Of a stretch of 31,192 nt of DNA, positions 5,959 through 16,900 are shown one piece after another. Numbering within the stretch: the stretch's first letter is position 1; every line of letters starts with the position of its first letter. This stretch comes from Pelotomaculum sp. UBA4789 (GTDB lineage: Bacteria; Bacillota; Desulfotomaculia; Desulfotomaculales; Pelotomaculaceae): assembly GCA_002402945.1 (NCBI GenBank), contig DHGV01000062.1:1-31192 (forward strand), in the 5' to 3' direction. The position numbers were made by a program, and so were the translations under genes. The notes under the pieces are model-generated. The model was not told the origin of the DNA. It searched no databases and worked only from the letters and a program-made list of their open reading frames with translations.

Positions 5959-8664
5959 CTACCATCCCTGTTTCAAATACCTACGGCGGTCTGCCGTGTC
6001 AAGAACTTTTGCACATGATTCCCAGGCTATCTTTTCTTTTTTTATCTGGTTATACTTAATTTCAAATGGATGCTGTTTTTGCACGGCGTCTATGGTCTTT
6101 TTAGCTTGTTCGATCTCTCCCAAAGCCATATGCACCCAAACATCTTCCAACATATCAGGGATCTGCCCAAACATTTTATGGATATCTTCCATGCGATCAG
6201 ATAGCAGCTCATGGACCCGGTCTTCCACAGAGTTATGGTACCTCAGGTTATATATTAAAACATTTTCTCTTGCCTGCCCGATACGCTGAATTCTTCCTTT
6301 GCGCTGCTCCAATCTGGTTGGATTCCAGGGAAGGTCAAGGTTAATTAAAGTTCCCAGGCGCTGCAAATTGATACCCTCACTTGCAGCATCTGTACCCAGT
6401 AATAACCTGATAGTCCCGTTGGACACCATCTTTTTCAGTTCTTCCCTGCTAGCCCCTGATTTTACCCCACCGATAATAATTGCTGATCGCTGGGAGCCAG
6501 CGTAAATACCGATCTTTTCTTCAGGCAGTTCTTTTGATAGGTTTTCGGCTAGCCAAAGAATGGAGTCATAGTACTGAGAAAAAACAATACAGCCAAGCTT
6601 CAGCCAACCTTTTTCTTTCAGACAATCCAGGACAACTCTATATTTGGGATCATCCCCCTGGTATGATTTCAGGGCAGCCACAAACCTCTCCAGAATTTGC
6701 CGTTCTGCTGGGGTGAGATTTTTCATTTCGCTGGTTACAGGCGGTTCATCCTCTTCATCATCTTCTGCCGTCACACACTGCCAATCTCTCAGCATTTTTT
6801 CGGCGGTCATTTTTCCGGCAAAAATTGTGCTGCCAACCCGCTTGAGCAAGAGAGTTTTAAGAAAACCAGATGCTTTAACCCGTGTCCCCAGAAGTTCACA
6901 AAATATTTCAGCAAGGTCGTAAGCCTCCCGTAAATAAGCGGGCAGGAGAATAGCGTCTTCTTCTTTCTCTCCAAAAAGCTCAACTTTTACTTTCTTTAAA
7001 TAGGGTTCACCGGTTTCTGGATCATTGGTGTTCTCCAAAAAATCCCTGGTCCGCCTGATGATATGGCGGATAAAAGGATTGTTCTGAAGAGTAAATTTTT
7101 TTGACAAACGTCTTACCCTGCTGCGATCCGGATCCCCCAAAGCGTACCACGCCTCAGGCATTGCCACGGCCTGGTTATCAGGCATGTGCAGGGAACGTCT
7201 TATTAACTCAAAATCACGGTTCTCTGAAGCCGGTGGCAATGGATTTCTAATCCAGCTCCAGCGGTCCAGGTCATCATCCGGTAATTTGCTAAATCCCATT
7301 ACCAGGCTTAAGGCTTCGCTAGGGTGCCGCCAGTGACTCCAAGGATTGCCCAGGACATCCTCGTTATCGCGTGAAAGCACATCTAAAAGGTCCCAAGCCT
7401 CTATTGGATGCACCTGTACCGGGGTAGCTGTTGCCAAAAGTAAGCTTTTGGTACGAGGAGATATTTGATGCAAAAAAGCTAACAAATTATTGGGTTCCGG
7501 CTTTTCCTCTTCTTTGCCAGGACCCAAGTTTTTACGACGGGCCCGGTGAGCCTCGTCAACTATTACACATTCATATGTCAATTGCTTAAGAAAATCAGCG
7601 GCATCTGCCTTACTTGTAATTAATCCTGAGGATACTATGCCAACTCTTGTTGGACACTTTTTTATACCCTCAGAACCCATAACCGGGTATTCAATGTCGT
7701 TTTCATCCACCCACTGCCTACCGTTCCATACCGACGAAGGCATGTCCAGCATATTTTTCATTTCGTCCTGCCACTGCCAGAGCAGTGTCTTAGGCGCCAG
7801 GATAAGCACTGGTTTGCTGCCATAGAGGGCCATTAGCTGCGCGGCTAAAGCCAGTTGTATTGTCTTGCCCAACCCAACCATATCAGCCAGGATAAACTTG
7901 GCTCCTTTCTCTTTATGTGCTTCAAAAGCCAGCTGGACAAAATATTTTTGGTACTCCCACAAACCATACTCCTGGCGGTACACTGGAGCCTCGATAACCG
8001 GTGCAGCCGGATCAGCCTCCTGACGCCAGTCAGCAACACTAGGAACTAATACCCTTTGAGCCAGGCGTTTAATGTCTTCTATCACGAATTCCGCTAAAGG
8101 TACCGCGAAGGGGCTGTTCCAGAGGGCGTCAAACTCCTCCTGCACCCATTGTATCGCTGCGGGTGAATCGTCTTCCCAGAGAATTTCATAATTCATCTTC
8201 CAGGCACCGTACGTCTCGTTAGTACTGCCGATAAAGGAGGTCTGACTCCCACTTGCTAACGTGATAATCCCGGCCTTACCATGTATTAACCCAAACTTTT
8301 CACGGGGTATAACTCGGATCTGTAGCTTACCCGAGCGAAGGAACTCATATAACCTGGCAAACCGGGACAATGAGTCAATAGCATATTTCTCCGGCTCCGC
8401 TCCGCACCACTCGCGTCGCATGGCATACTGGGCAGCCTTAGCTGTTTCCACATCTCGCAACTCCAAATCTGAATTACAAACAACCCGCACCACTCCGGTG
8501 ATGCTTTCCAAAGCCTCACCAGCCACCTCCAGTATAGACGAACGAAAGTAACCGGCTACACGGTCATAAGCCTGTGCGCCAGCTAAACGGCTGCACAGAA
8601 ATGATTCATTTAACTCTTGCCGGCGCGAAGAAAATCGGTTGATCAAATCTCTATCCCCGTTCAC
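5959..8664 (-). CDS. PLD-domain SNF2-family helicase
   Basis: This 901-residue protein has an N-terminal phospholipase-D-like domain (HGK at 128-130 and IGSTNET at 145-151, one HxK-type motif) followed by a superfamily-2 SNF2 motor. Motor motifs are Walker A DMVGLGKT (261-268), DEAH at 370-373, ATATPVQ, GTDAASEGINLQ and QRKGRIQRIGQ. It would translocate on DNA using ATP, with the PLD part possibly a nuclease or DNA-binding module. A single HxK half-site suggests that dimerisation would be needed for catalysis. It begins 17 nt after the DUF262 gene. The GTG at 8664 has no good ribosome binding site, and a TTG six codons later sits 8 nt after GGGG, so the exact start is uncertain. Similar PLD-SNF2 helicases occur in operons with DUF1156 methylases and DUF499 ATPases. 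Confidence 0.9.
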   Translation of the reverse strand: MNGDRDLINRFSSRRQELNESFLCSRLAGAQAYDRVAGYFRSSILEVAGEALESITGVVRVVCNSDLELRDVETAKAAQYAMRREWCGAEPEKYAIDSLSRFARLYEFLRSGKLQIRVIPREKFGLIHGKAGIITLASGSQTSFIGSTNETYGAWKMNYEILWEDDSPAAIQWVQEEFDALWNSPFAVPLAEFVIEDIKRLAQRVLVPSVADWRQEADPAAPVIEAPVYRQEYGLWEYQKYFVQLAFEAHKEKGAKFILADMVGLGKTIQLALAAQLMALYGSKPVLILAPKTLLWQWQDEMKNMLDMPSSVWNGRQWVDENDIEYPVMGSEGIKKCPTRVGIVSSGLITSKADAADFLKQLTYECVIVDEAHRARRKNLGPGKEEEKPEPNNLLAFLHQISPRTKSLLLATATPVQVHPIEAWDLLDVLSRDNEDVLGNPWSHWRHPSEALSLVMGFSKLPDDDLDRWSWIRNPLPPASENRDFELIRRSLHMPDNQAVAMPEAWYALGDPDRSRVRRLSKKFTLQNNPFIRHIIRRTRDFLENTNDPETGEPYLKKVKVELFGEKEEDAILLPAYLREAYDLAEIFCELLGTRVKASGFLKTLLLKRVGSTIFAGKMTAEKMLRDWQCVTAEDDEEDEPPVTSEMKNLTPAERQILERFVAALKSYQGDDPKYRVVLDCLKEKGWLKLGCIVFSQYYDSILWLAENLSKELPEEKIGIYAGSQRSAIIIGGVKSGASREELKKMVSNGTIRLLLGTDAASEGINLQRLGTLINLDLPWNPTRLEQRKGRIQRIGQARENVLIYNLRYHNSVEDRVHELLSDRMEDIHKMFGQIPDMLEDVWVHMALGEIEQAKKTIDAVQKQHPFEIKYNQIKKEKIAWESCAKVLDTADRRRYLKQGW

Positions 8665-8681
8665 TAAGAAGCTATAATGAG

Positions 8682-10358
8682 TTAGTTCTTAAGGATTAGA
8701 TAATTAAACTTTTGTTCAATTAATTTCTTTCTTTCATCAATAAACTTTTCAAAGTTATCTAGCTTCCATAATTGCCTATCCTTGGGTATTAGATGCATAT
8801 CCAGGTAATTGTCATCTTGGCCCTCAAACCATTCTTCTGGAACGATATCACTTTTACCACCTGCACCATTTTCCTGTTGGGTTAACAACATGCAATTCGC
8901 AATCTGATCCCGAGAATCATTCTTATATTTTAAAATATTAAAACGACCTGTAATTGGATTTTCGATTTTTACTGTTTTCAATACGCTTTGCGGGAAAACA
9001 TGATCAACCTGTGGACTATTATTCTGAAAGGATGGATGATAATTAAATTCTTTGTACCAAAGGTTAAAGAATAAGTGAATGTTTTTTGAACCATAATATT
9101 GATCAAAGATTGTCTCCCTAGTTATTTCCAGGTTCCTACCTTCAGCCCGAATCATATCGAAAATATCACTGACGATAAAATCCTGCTTGTCATCAATAAC
9201 ACCAGTACATTTATCAATAAGAGTATCCGGACTACCACTAAAAGAGCCGGATATTAATGTCCTCAGAAGATAATTATCGATTTCTTTAGCTGCCGACCAC
9301 TTTTGTTTATAATGATAGCGAAAATAGATTAATGGTATGAGTACTAAATAAGAGGGTAAAGCTTTGTCGCTACGAATATAAGTTTTACCCCATAGAAAGT
9401 CTTTTACATCTTTAATAGCTTCAGTTATATTTGGCCATTTATCAATAATATTTTGTCTGGTGGATTCATCCCTAAACTTTGTAACATTATAGGCTGCACC
9501 TTTTTTTAACAACGTCAGGCAAGTTTTTAATATGAAGTCCCGACTAAAACCATAACCTGTTTTATTTAACTCTTCAAGCAGATCCTCCATGTTCTCGTCT
9601 GCCTCTTCCCAACTGGAAGTTAAAAGAGCAAATAACAAATCAGATTTACCAAGCACCGTACCCCCGGAATTAGCTCTAATAAAAATTTCAACCACATCAT
9701 CCTCAGAATACAGCTCTGGATTATCAACACTATCTAATTCCTGGTAAACAACATTTTCGTCTGTTTGAAAAACCTTTACTACCAAACCAACATTTTCTCT
9801 TATGATACTTTTTTGTTCGTCCTTTAATTGATTATCAAACTTTGTTATGACATCCTCGGCTATTTGAAAATATTGCTTAGTGCTAAAAACTAAATCTTTG
9901 AATTTAATCCAGGGCAATTTAGTGCTGCCACTTTCTATAAACTTAAATCTATAACGAATATCTTCGGGAGCCATTTTTTGACCACTCAGCACATCAAAAT
10001 AGAGCTCCTTCTTTTCATAACTTCCTTTAAGTCCGATAAAAAGACTTTGCAAACGTTGCTGCCCATCAAGTACAAGCATTTTAGTTTTATCGTCCTCTGG
10101 AACGTAAAAATCGGTAAGCTTCAAACCTTGCTTATAATTATCTAAAAACTTTCTCCGGCGAATTTTACTTTTTGTTTTCCACACTAAAAGAGTGCTGATT
10201 GGGTATTGACGCATGATTGAGTCAAACAATCTCTCAATTTGCCCCTCATTCCAGACAAAGGGACGCTGAATATTAGGCAACCAGAACCCGCCATCCTTTT
10301 CAGGATTATTAAGGTAGGCTACCATTTTTCTAATAGTCTCCTTCTGATTTTTCACCAA
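8682..10358 (-). CDS. DUF262 / HNH (GmrSD-like) nuclease
   Basis: The N-terminus carries the DUF262 (ParB-like NTPase) signature: NIQRPFVWNEGQIERLFDS near residues 29-47 and the conserved LDGQQR at about 97-102. The C-terminus has an HNH-type nuclease region with DHVFPQS (His about 453), Asn in IANCMLL and a following QENGAGGKS segment, as in GmrD/DUF1524 proteins. Proteins of this design act as NTP-dependent type IV restriction enzymes against modified phage DNA. The start is TTG (10358) or the adjacent GTG, both close behind GGAGG. It sits between the methylase (24 nt gap) and the helicase (17 nt), yet its sequence is visibly more AT-rich than either, which suggests a later insertion into the operon. 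Confidence 0.87.
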   Translation of the reverse strand: MVKNQKETIRKMVAYLNNPEKDGGFWLPNIQRPFVWNEGQIERLFDSIMRQYPISTLLVWKTKSKIRRRKFLDNYKQGLKLTDFYVPEDDKTKMLVLDGQQRLQSLFIGLKGSYEKKELYFDVLSGQKMAPEDIRYRFKFIESGSTKLPWIKFKDLVFSTKQYFQIAEDVITKFDNQLKDEQKSIIRENVGLVVKVFQTDENVVYQELDSVDNPELYSEDDVVEIFIRANSGGTVLGKSDLLFALLTSSWEEADENMEDLLEELNKTGYGFSRDFILKTCLTLLKKGAAYNVTKFRDESTRQNIIDKWPNITEAIKDVKDFLWGKTYIRSDKALPSYLVLIPLIYFRYHYKQKWSAAKEIDNYLLRTLISGSFSGSPDTLIDKCTGVIDDKQDFIVSDIFDMIRAEGRNLEITRETIFDQYYGSKNIHLFFNLWYKEFNYHPSFQNNSPQVDHVFPQSVLKTVKIENPITGRFNILKYKNDSRDQIANCMLLTQQENGAGGKSDIVPEEWFEGQDDNYLDMHLIPKDRQLWKLDNFEKFIDERKKLIEQKFNYLILKN

Positions 10359-10382
10359 CTCGCCTCCATGAATAATATTTCC

Positions 10383-13295
10383 CTAAATATGATCATTCTC
10401 AACCGCTCCTGCAAGCAGCCGGGCAGCATCAGCGTCATCCAGCCATTGTGGCATGTTTTTATTGCGTCCCAGGGCAGCCAGGTAATGAAGCAGCTGGATA
10501 ATGGTTTGCCGCTCGCTCCAGTACCTTTCCTTAAGTTCATTGCGGAACCAGTTGCGGCCGTCAGCGGTTTCGCCAGAACGCACCGACTCACTAACGGCAA
10601 ACAGAATTTGTCGTACCAGGGTGGCTCCGAAACCGGTGCCTTCTAACTGCCGCGTGGCAAATTCACTGGCGGTTTTCAGCCGGGTCTGGTTGGCGCGGCT
10701 ACCGGAAAAGAAAGACCGGTATTCTCGCAGCCCGAAGCCCCTGGCCAGTTCCTGATAAGCCCCGGAGCGGTACTCACCGTGGCTCTCATGTTCTAGCCCT
10801 TTGAGGTAGAATCTTTCATCCGGGGTCAAATTCTTCCAGATAAATGTTTCAATGCCCTTTGGCACTAAATAGTCGCAGGCAATCTTCACGGCCTGGTTGA
10901 TGATATCAACCACAGGGGACTGCTCTCCCCGCTGTCTGGGCCGGGCCAACTCCCCAGCCACATCGATGTCTTCAATGTTGCGGTACCTGGTCAGAACCCG
11001 CAGGGCTGCGGCATAGGCCGCCAGCTGGTAGTCGGTGTCGCTGAAATTCGGGTCCTCCTGATCTTCCAGGGCCAGCATCTCATTTAACTGGATCTTCACT
11101 TCTTCATTTATCTGCGGGTAAATTTCATCCGTAAAAGCTGTCTCATCTGAGGTTTGCTTGCGGAGAACCAGCAGAACCGTTCCCTGAACGTAGTTGCCTT
11201 CTTTTAATGCGGAATCTGTTTCGGTGGCAATACACCAGGCAGCAGTCACCCTTAAGCCAGCCGCCCAGAGTATCAGTGCCAAATCAGCCCAGACTCCGGC
11301 GTCCTGATGGGTAAACATGACGATCTGAACACCGTTATCCGGCATATGTTCTGCTAAATTGCGGTACGAATCTACCATGCTTTTACGGAAGTTTTCGTCG
11401 GATCCGGTTATGGCAAGGGCACGTTTACTGTCAGTGTACCAATCAGGAAATAATTTTGGGATATGTTTCCCATACCACGCCAGGAAGAACTCTGAAAGCT
11501 CATGGTAGTTAATAGCATCTGCATAGGGAGGATCGGTAAGCCAAATATCGCTACTGCAAGATATGTTTCTTGCATCAATAGGCTTTATAATAACATCTTT
11601 CGCTAGTTTAACTGCTGGCCAACTCGTAAAAAAAGCTGAGCTAAGACTATTAACCGCTCTTACTCCGTATTCAAATAGTGTATTTAAAGCCTGGTCACTA
11701 AAAACTTGCTCACTTTTTTCATTTGCCCCATGAGAATGCCACCGCGAAAGCTTGGCATTATAATCACAACACCTACTTGTCAAAAGCAAAACTGCTGTAA
11801 TTACATCTTTACTTGCTGTTTTAATCGACATGACTTCTTCAAAAAACAAACCAAGAGTCAATAACTGCCTCGGGTTAAATAGATGATGCCAGTGTGTCCA
11901 GCCACGCGTCCTGATTGGCTCGTCAGTTTTGTCACCTGGCTCAATTCTACGGCTCGGGATATATCCTTTTTCCTGCCATTCATCAAAGCGCTCTTGAAGA
12001 AGCTCTAAGACGAATTTTTCCTTGCGCAAATCATCCTTGTCAGGAGCCTGGTAATAGCGCTCAGTTATGATTTTACCCTCATCGTCCTCCCAGGTATCTA
12101 CCCAGCGGATACAGTAAAGGCGCTCCTGAAAGATATCGTCCGGACGGGGGACGATGTCATCATTTTCCCACATCCGCAAGCCGTACTGGTTCCCATCACA
12201 CCCACGTCTATCACCTCGCAGCATGGCCATAGGAGTGGATCGGGGGCAGTGGGGACAAACCAAAGCGGAGTTTTTTATCGTCCCTGCTTTTTTGGCTTCA
12301 TCCATTTTCTCACTCGAAACCCCTGACTCAATAAGTAAAGCAAAACGCTTGCCGGCTTCATCAGGCACTAATCTCGCCACGCAACGCGTCTTTTCACCGA
12401 TTACCCAAGATGGGGCCAGGGGTACTTTCCAGCCGCACTCGGGACAGACTACTTCGTTGCAGTAAAGGTAGGCGTCAGCACGGTGGCCCTCATTGTTATG
12501 TTCGATGCCCCATTCCGTAATCTGCCTGTCTACAGCATCGAAGACCTCCTGCTGGGCCTGGCGGACTTCCTTCGCTACTGTTTCACCGCCGCCAACAATA
12601 TTCAAGGCCGCCCAGGTGAGCAGGGCTGCTACAGGATTGAGGTCCGAACCGTAGGCCTCACAGCCTAAGCGGGCAGCCTCAAAAGGAACACTGCCACCAC
12701 CGCAGAAGGCGTCTCCCACACGCGGCACGTGGCCGAATTGGCTTTCGCCCAGTTGACAAACAAGCTCCTGTATATTGCATGCACTAGTTTTCAAATGCGC
12801 ATTAATTTCTACCCAGGCTTTCTCGGAAGGTCCGTTAATCTGCTCAGGCCGGTTGCAATATTGCAGTTTTTCATCATAGGAGAGGGGCATAAAGACAATT
12901 CTCTGCAGTTCCTCTCTTTGTTCCTTCGTTGTCCCTTTTTTTAATTTCGGCTTTTCTTCTGTCGATATCTTTTGAAACCACTGCTCCCGTTCGCCGGGAT
13001 CTAAACGTTTGTAAACTTCTTTAAGGGTAATTAATTTTGCCTTGCGCTGCCAGAGGCCTTCCTCGTCCATCGTCAGTATCTTTAAAAAAACCTCCCGGTC
13101 TTTCGTGGGGTTTTCAGACGCGGGCATCAACAGCCCAATGATGGCCGAGCGTACCAAAATCAGCGGCTTGCGACCCCACCACTTGCCCAGACCGGTCAGG
13201 GTCTGACTGTAATTGGCCATGCGCTCTTTATAGCTTTCTTTGGAGACCTTTGATACAGGGAATTGTGTCTCAATAAACGATTTTATCATCGCCAC
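10383..13295 (-). CDS. DUF1156 DNA methyltransferase
   Basis: This large (970-residue) putative DNA N6-adenine methyltransferase starts with the DUF1156 block (SQTLTGLGKWWGRKPLI, residues 29-45). It has an AdoMet-binding motif DAFCGGGSVPFE (about 195-206) with SDLNPVAA and the catalytic motif DPPYADAINY (about 588-597). Between them lies a Cys-rich insertion (CPECGW near 284 and CPHCPR near 348), probably a zinc ribbon for DNA recognition. It would mark self DNA or act in the targeting complex. Its start overlaps the DUF3780 gene by 26 nt; a second start, ATG at 13289, has better spacing from GGAAGAG. The family occurs with DUF499 and DUF3780 in anti-phage loci. Target specificity cannot be read from sequence. 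Confidence 0.92.
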   Translation of the reverse strand: MAMIKSFIETQFPVSKVSKESYKERMANYSQTLTGLGKWWGRKPLILVRSAIIGLLMPASENPTKDREVFLKILTMDEEGLWQRKAKLITLKEVYKRLDPGEREQWFQKISTEEKPKLKKGTTKEQREELQRIVFMPLSYDEKLQYCNRPEQINGPSEKAWVEINAHLKTSACNIQELVCQLGESQFGHVPRVGDAFCGGGSVPFEAARLGCEAYGSDLNPVAALLTWAALNIVGGGETVAKEVRQAQQEVFDAVDRQITEWGIEHNNEGHRADAYLYCNEVVCPECGWKVPLAPSWVIGEKTRCVARLVPDEAGKRFALLIESGVSSEKMDEAKKAGTIKNSALVCPHCPRSTPMAMLRGDRRGCDGNQYGLRMWENDDIVPRPDDIFQERLYCIRWVDTWEDDEGKIITERYYQAPDKDDLRKEKFVLELLQERFDEWQEKGYIPSRRIEPGDKTDEPIRTRGWTHWHHLFNPRQLLTLGLFFEEVMSIKTASKDVITAVLLLTSRCCDYNAKLSRWHSHGANEKSEQVFSDQALNTLFEYGVRAVNSLSSAFFTSWPAVKLAKDVIIKPIDARNISCSSDIWLTDPPYADAINYHELSEFFLAWYGKHIPKLFPDWYTDSKRALAITGSDENFRKSMVDSYRNLAEHMPDNGVQIVMFTHQDAGVWADLALILWAAGLRVTAAWCIATETDSALKEGNYVQGTVLLVLRKQTSDETAFTDEIYPQINEEVKIQLNEMLALEDQEDPNFSDTDYQLAAYAAALRVLTRYRNIEDIDVAGELARPRQRGEQSPVVDIINQAVKIACDYLVPKGIETFIWKNLTPDERFYLKGLEHESHGEYRSGAYQELARGFGLREYRSFFSGSRANQTRLKTASEFATRQLEGTGFGATLVRQILFAVSESVRSGETADGRNWFRNELKERYWSERQTIIQLLHYLAALGRNKNMPQWLDDADAARLLAGAVENDHI

Positions 13296-13932
13296 TGCTC
13301 TCTTCCTTCTTCTTGGGGTGGGTTAATTCCAGCTCACTGGACCAGGATAATGCTTCCTTCATTATTAAAAGCAGTTCCTGCCGCGGTTCAGCCGGGTAAT
13401 TATCCGAGACCGGGTTTTCCGTAAGGGCGTAACGCACAGCCTTGCGCCAGCCTTTGTTCCGGCCACTAACCGCATGACCGGTGGCGGCGTTAGTCATGGT
13501 AAACAGCCACCAGCGCTCCTCCGGGGCCAGTCCGAGCCAGTTTTTTATAGCTACCGGGATTAAAGCCGGATCAGCGTCCTCAATAGCCCAGGCCAATAAT
13601 ACCATTTCCTTGCCAAGCAGACGAGATACGGGAGTCTCCCCAGTCTTCCAGCGGGTAACCTTCATACCATTTCTTTTCAGCCGCCGGTTGAATTCCGCCT
13701 GCACAGCCTCAGCTATACCAAGCCACTTAGTGCGAGGCAGTATCACCCGCATTTTATCATCCTCGTTTCCCAGGGCAAAACTCAAGTTTCGTCTTTCCTG
13801 GCTATCATCCCAGGAAAAATGTTCGCTGATATAGACATGAGGCGACTTAGCCGAATGAATTGTCACTAGAAAGTGGTGGCCTGATTCTTCGGGGAAAAAC
13901 CCAAAACCTTCCGACTTTTGGCTGCTACTCAT
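13270..13932 (-). CDS. DUF3780 protein of the defence operon
   Basis: This 220-residue protein resembles the DUF3780 family, which I know only from operons with DUF499 ATPases and DUF1156 methylases. It has no catalytic motif, signal peptide or membrane segment that I can recognise. It has a beta-rich N-terminal half and a helical stretch with two Trp-rich segments (IKNWLGLAPEERWWLF). The start ATG overlaps the DUF499 stop (ATGA) and its end overlaps the methylase start, so all three are translationally coupled and their products probably form a complex. The specific function is unknown. Assignment rests on context and overall length. Confidence 0.8.
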   Translation of the reverse strand: MSSSQKSEGFGFFPEESGHHFLVTIHSAKSPHVYISEHFSWDDSQERRNLSFALGNEDDKMRVILPRTKWLGIAEAVQAEFNRRLKRNGMKVTRWKTGETPVSRLLGKEMVLLAWAIEDADPALIPVAIKNWLGLAPEERWWLFTMTNAATGHAVSGRNKGWRKAVRYALTENPVSDNYPAEPRQELLLIMKEALSWSSELELTHPKKKEESSGDDKIVY

Positions 13933-16900
13933 GACTGAACCACCTCACCCGGTTTAATTTCCGTCTTAACCTCAGCCACCCAATTGAGCAGATCCTGGCC
14001 TGTCGAGAAGTGTACTGACATGGCATCTAAACTAACCTCACCTACTGTGACCAGACTTCTCAACTGTTCAATAATCTCCTCCAGTTTGACAACATCCAAT
14101 AGTAATTTTTCATCCAGGTTTAATTCCGCCCAGCTTTGGCCTACAACCGCAATTTTGGCAGCAGGCAGCAAAGCCCGGTGTTTTTTTAACCTACTAATTA
14201 AATCATAGGTATCCTGAGTTGTGACGGGAGAATGCTCCCTGCGCCAGATGGCCGGGCGAGCTGGGTCTATTTCTTCAGGCCCGGAACCGCCACCAGTTCC
14301 TTTCCACCTGATATCCAAGCGATGCATTTCAGATATAATACCGTTCTTTTCGGCCACCGCCAGCACAATTAGGGTGCCCGGGGGAACTGCGAAAGGCCCG
14401 TCATAGCTGCCACCTGATGATTTAGGATCTGATCCGTCCGTGGTGTATCGAATAGGCGCCGGGGGCGCGGATCGCAGTTCCACCATCTTCTCGCCGGCCG
14501 TTCCCTGAAAGGTGCGGGATTTCAGAGTAATGGGGTTCTGCCAGGTGACCGGGTCCCCTGGCAGGTGTTTTCCGCTGGAATCGATGCAAAGGAAAGAGAC
14601 CATTAATTCGCTGGTCTTAAAAGATCTGGGATCAGTAACTTGCATGGAACCGGTCGTCGCGGGTGCGTTTATTTCGTAATGGAGGGTGTCTCCGTGTACC
14701 GGATTAAGTTTAAGAGTGACCTCGCCTGTATTATCGTCTCGTACCATTTGTTGAATATGCACGTTAGTGACCGGTGGCGAAAATGGCCCTTTTTCCACAT
14801 AGCCACCCTGTTCGCGCCACTGGTCCTTAAAGATCATCTCGTTTTTCAATAAATCTAGAGCGTCGGTGCGGTGCCACTGCCAGGATGTGGTCGTGGCAGC
14901 CCGTTTTTTAACCTCTGACCAGGGCATAGCCTTCTGGGTAAATAACCTTGCTTCGCATTTCTTCCGAAAGGTTTCGCTGGAAACATCTTCTGTGAATTTC
15001 TGCTTGGTCTTCAATGTTTCCCTGACCTGCTGCTCTCCCCGGTACTGGTTGTTGCTGTATTCCATCTTGAAATCAGCATTCACCAACTTGTCAATGTGTG
15101 GATAGGTTAAGGTCACGAAAGTTTCCCTGGCCGCGCTTAACAGACTGAGCATAATCTTGTCCAGCTTGTCCAGTGCCGACACGCGCTGAGGGTCATTCGG
15201 GGGCTGCTTTTCCTGGTCCATCTCCGCAATTATACCGTTTATTGCTTTATGCTCTTTCGTCACTTCCAGCAGGTTTTCTAAATTGTCACGCTGACCTGAC
15301 AGGAATAGAATGCGGTTCTTATAGTCAAGGTTCTGGTAAAAACTTAACAAATCCGGGTGCAGACCACCAGGGTAAGGTTCGTAGATAACAAGGATGACCT
15401 TTTCAGTGGCAACATTGATCTCATCAAGGGCTGGCATTACCCGCAGCTCCTGGTAGCAGTCTTTTTGAATGGGGACAAAAAGCCCGTTTAGAATCGTTCG
15501 TAGCTCTTTTACAGCGGACTCACGGTTGTACGAATCAGCCATCGTTTTTAATTTAGCCACCAGGTTTTGAACGTTCTTAAAGAAAAGCTTTCCTTCCCGG
15601 CTGGAATGGAGATACCAGGCTTTGGTGGAGAGGTTGCCCAGGATTTCTTTGAGTTTGCTGATGTCACGGCCAGGAGCGCAGAGATAGGCTACAATTTCGG
15701 ATAGGGATAGTCCAAGTAACGCATTGGGTATATTTGCAAGGGATGAAACTAATAACAAGGTACAGGCATCCCTTGCTTCAGTGCCGCCAAGGTTGGCGTC
15801 AATGTTCTCAGCAATGGCCTGGCCGCCGGAAGCGATATCATGGCTGATAGCGTTTTCCAGGGCGGGATTGATGTTGGTAATTTCGGCAAGTATCTCACGG
15901 TTGTTTAAATCTATGTCATGCGCGTGAATCAGCTGAATTTTAGCTGCCTTCGGCTCCTGCCCACTATACAGGCGGGCCACCACCAACCGCATCAGGCGAA
16001 TCAAATCACGAGTTTGCTGGTAGCCGGGGTTTTCGCGAAAACGGGCATATAAATCTCGGATGGACGGGTGGAAGGGATAAGATTCTCGGATAAGCTGGAC
16101 AAATATGTCTGGGGAGACATTGGTTATATCCATCTGTCTAGCGTCCCGAAGCGCCTGAGCATAGGAGTTTGCAACTTCAATAACTGTCTTCTCATCCGGC
16201 AGACCGTCAAAAATCCTTCTTCTTAGGATATGATAAATCTCGTCCGTATTCATGCCTACCGGCTCGAGGTTGAGCGCCACCCTGCCAACTTCGTTCTCCA
16301 GGTTTTTTAGAATCTGGCCAATCTGCTTGGTGCCGCCCTCATATGTGGCTCTTAAATCAGAAATAACAACACAAACGTTAGCCAGATCATCTTTGCTTAC
16401 TGCCACAAGCAGATTAGATAGAGCTGTTGTAGTAACCACCGAAAGGTCAGAATGGCCGATCGTCATGGATTTGGCGTTTTCCAAGTAGGGCGGTAGTTCG
16501 TCCAGCAAAATCAGCAAAGGTTCACCCTTCAACAGATTAATCCAAGCTGTCTGGCCCGGGGCGGAGAGCGGTGCATAATAATCATTAAAAAGTTCTTTCT
16601 TGCCCAGTTGTTCAGCAATGGCTCCCCATACTCCTAAGGGAGCATCGCTTTCCCTGCCGGTAAAAGCTACCACCCGCACTTTGCCCAGGTGAGATGACTC
16701 GTAGTCATCTCCCATCACTTGCCTGCGAAGTTCAGGGTGCCTGGCCAATAAGCCCAGGGCGATCATATTGTGAGTTTTACCGCCGCCCATAGCCTGAGTG
16801 AGCTTTATTACACTGGAAGCCGAGCGTCCCATAAAACGCTGAAAGGCTTCCCGTAACAATCGTTGCATACCACCCGTAAGATAATTCTCGGTGAAAAAAT

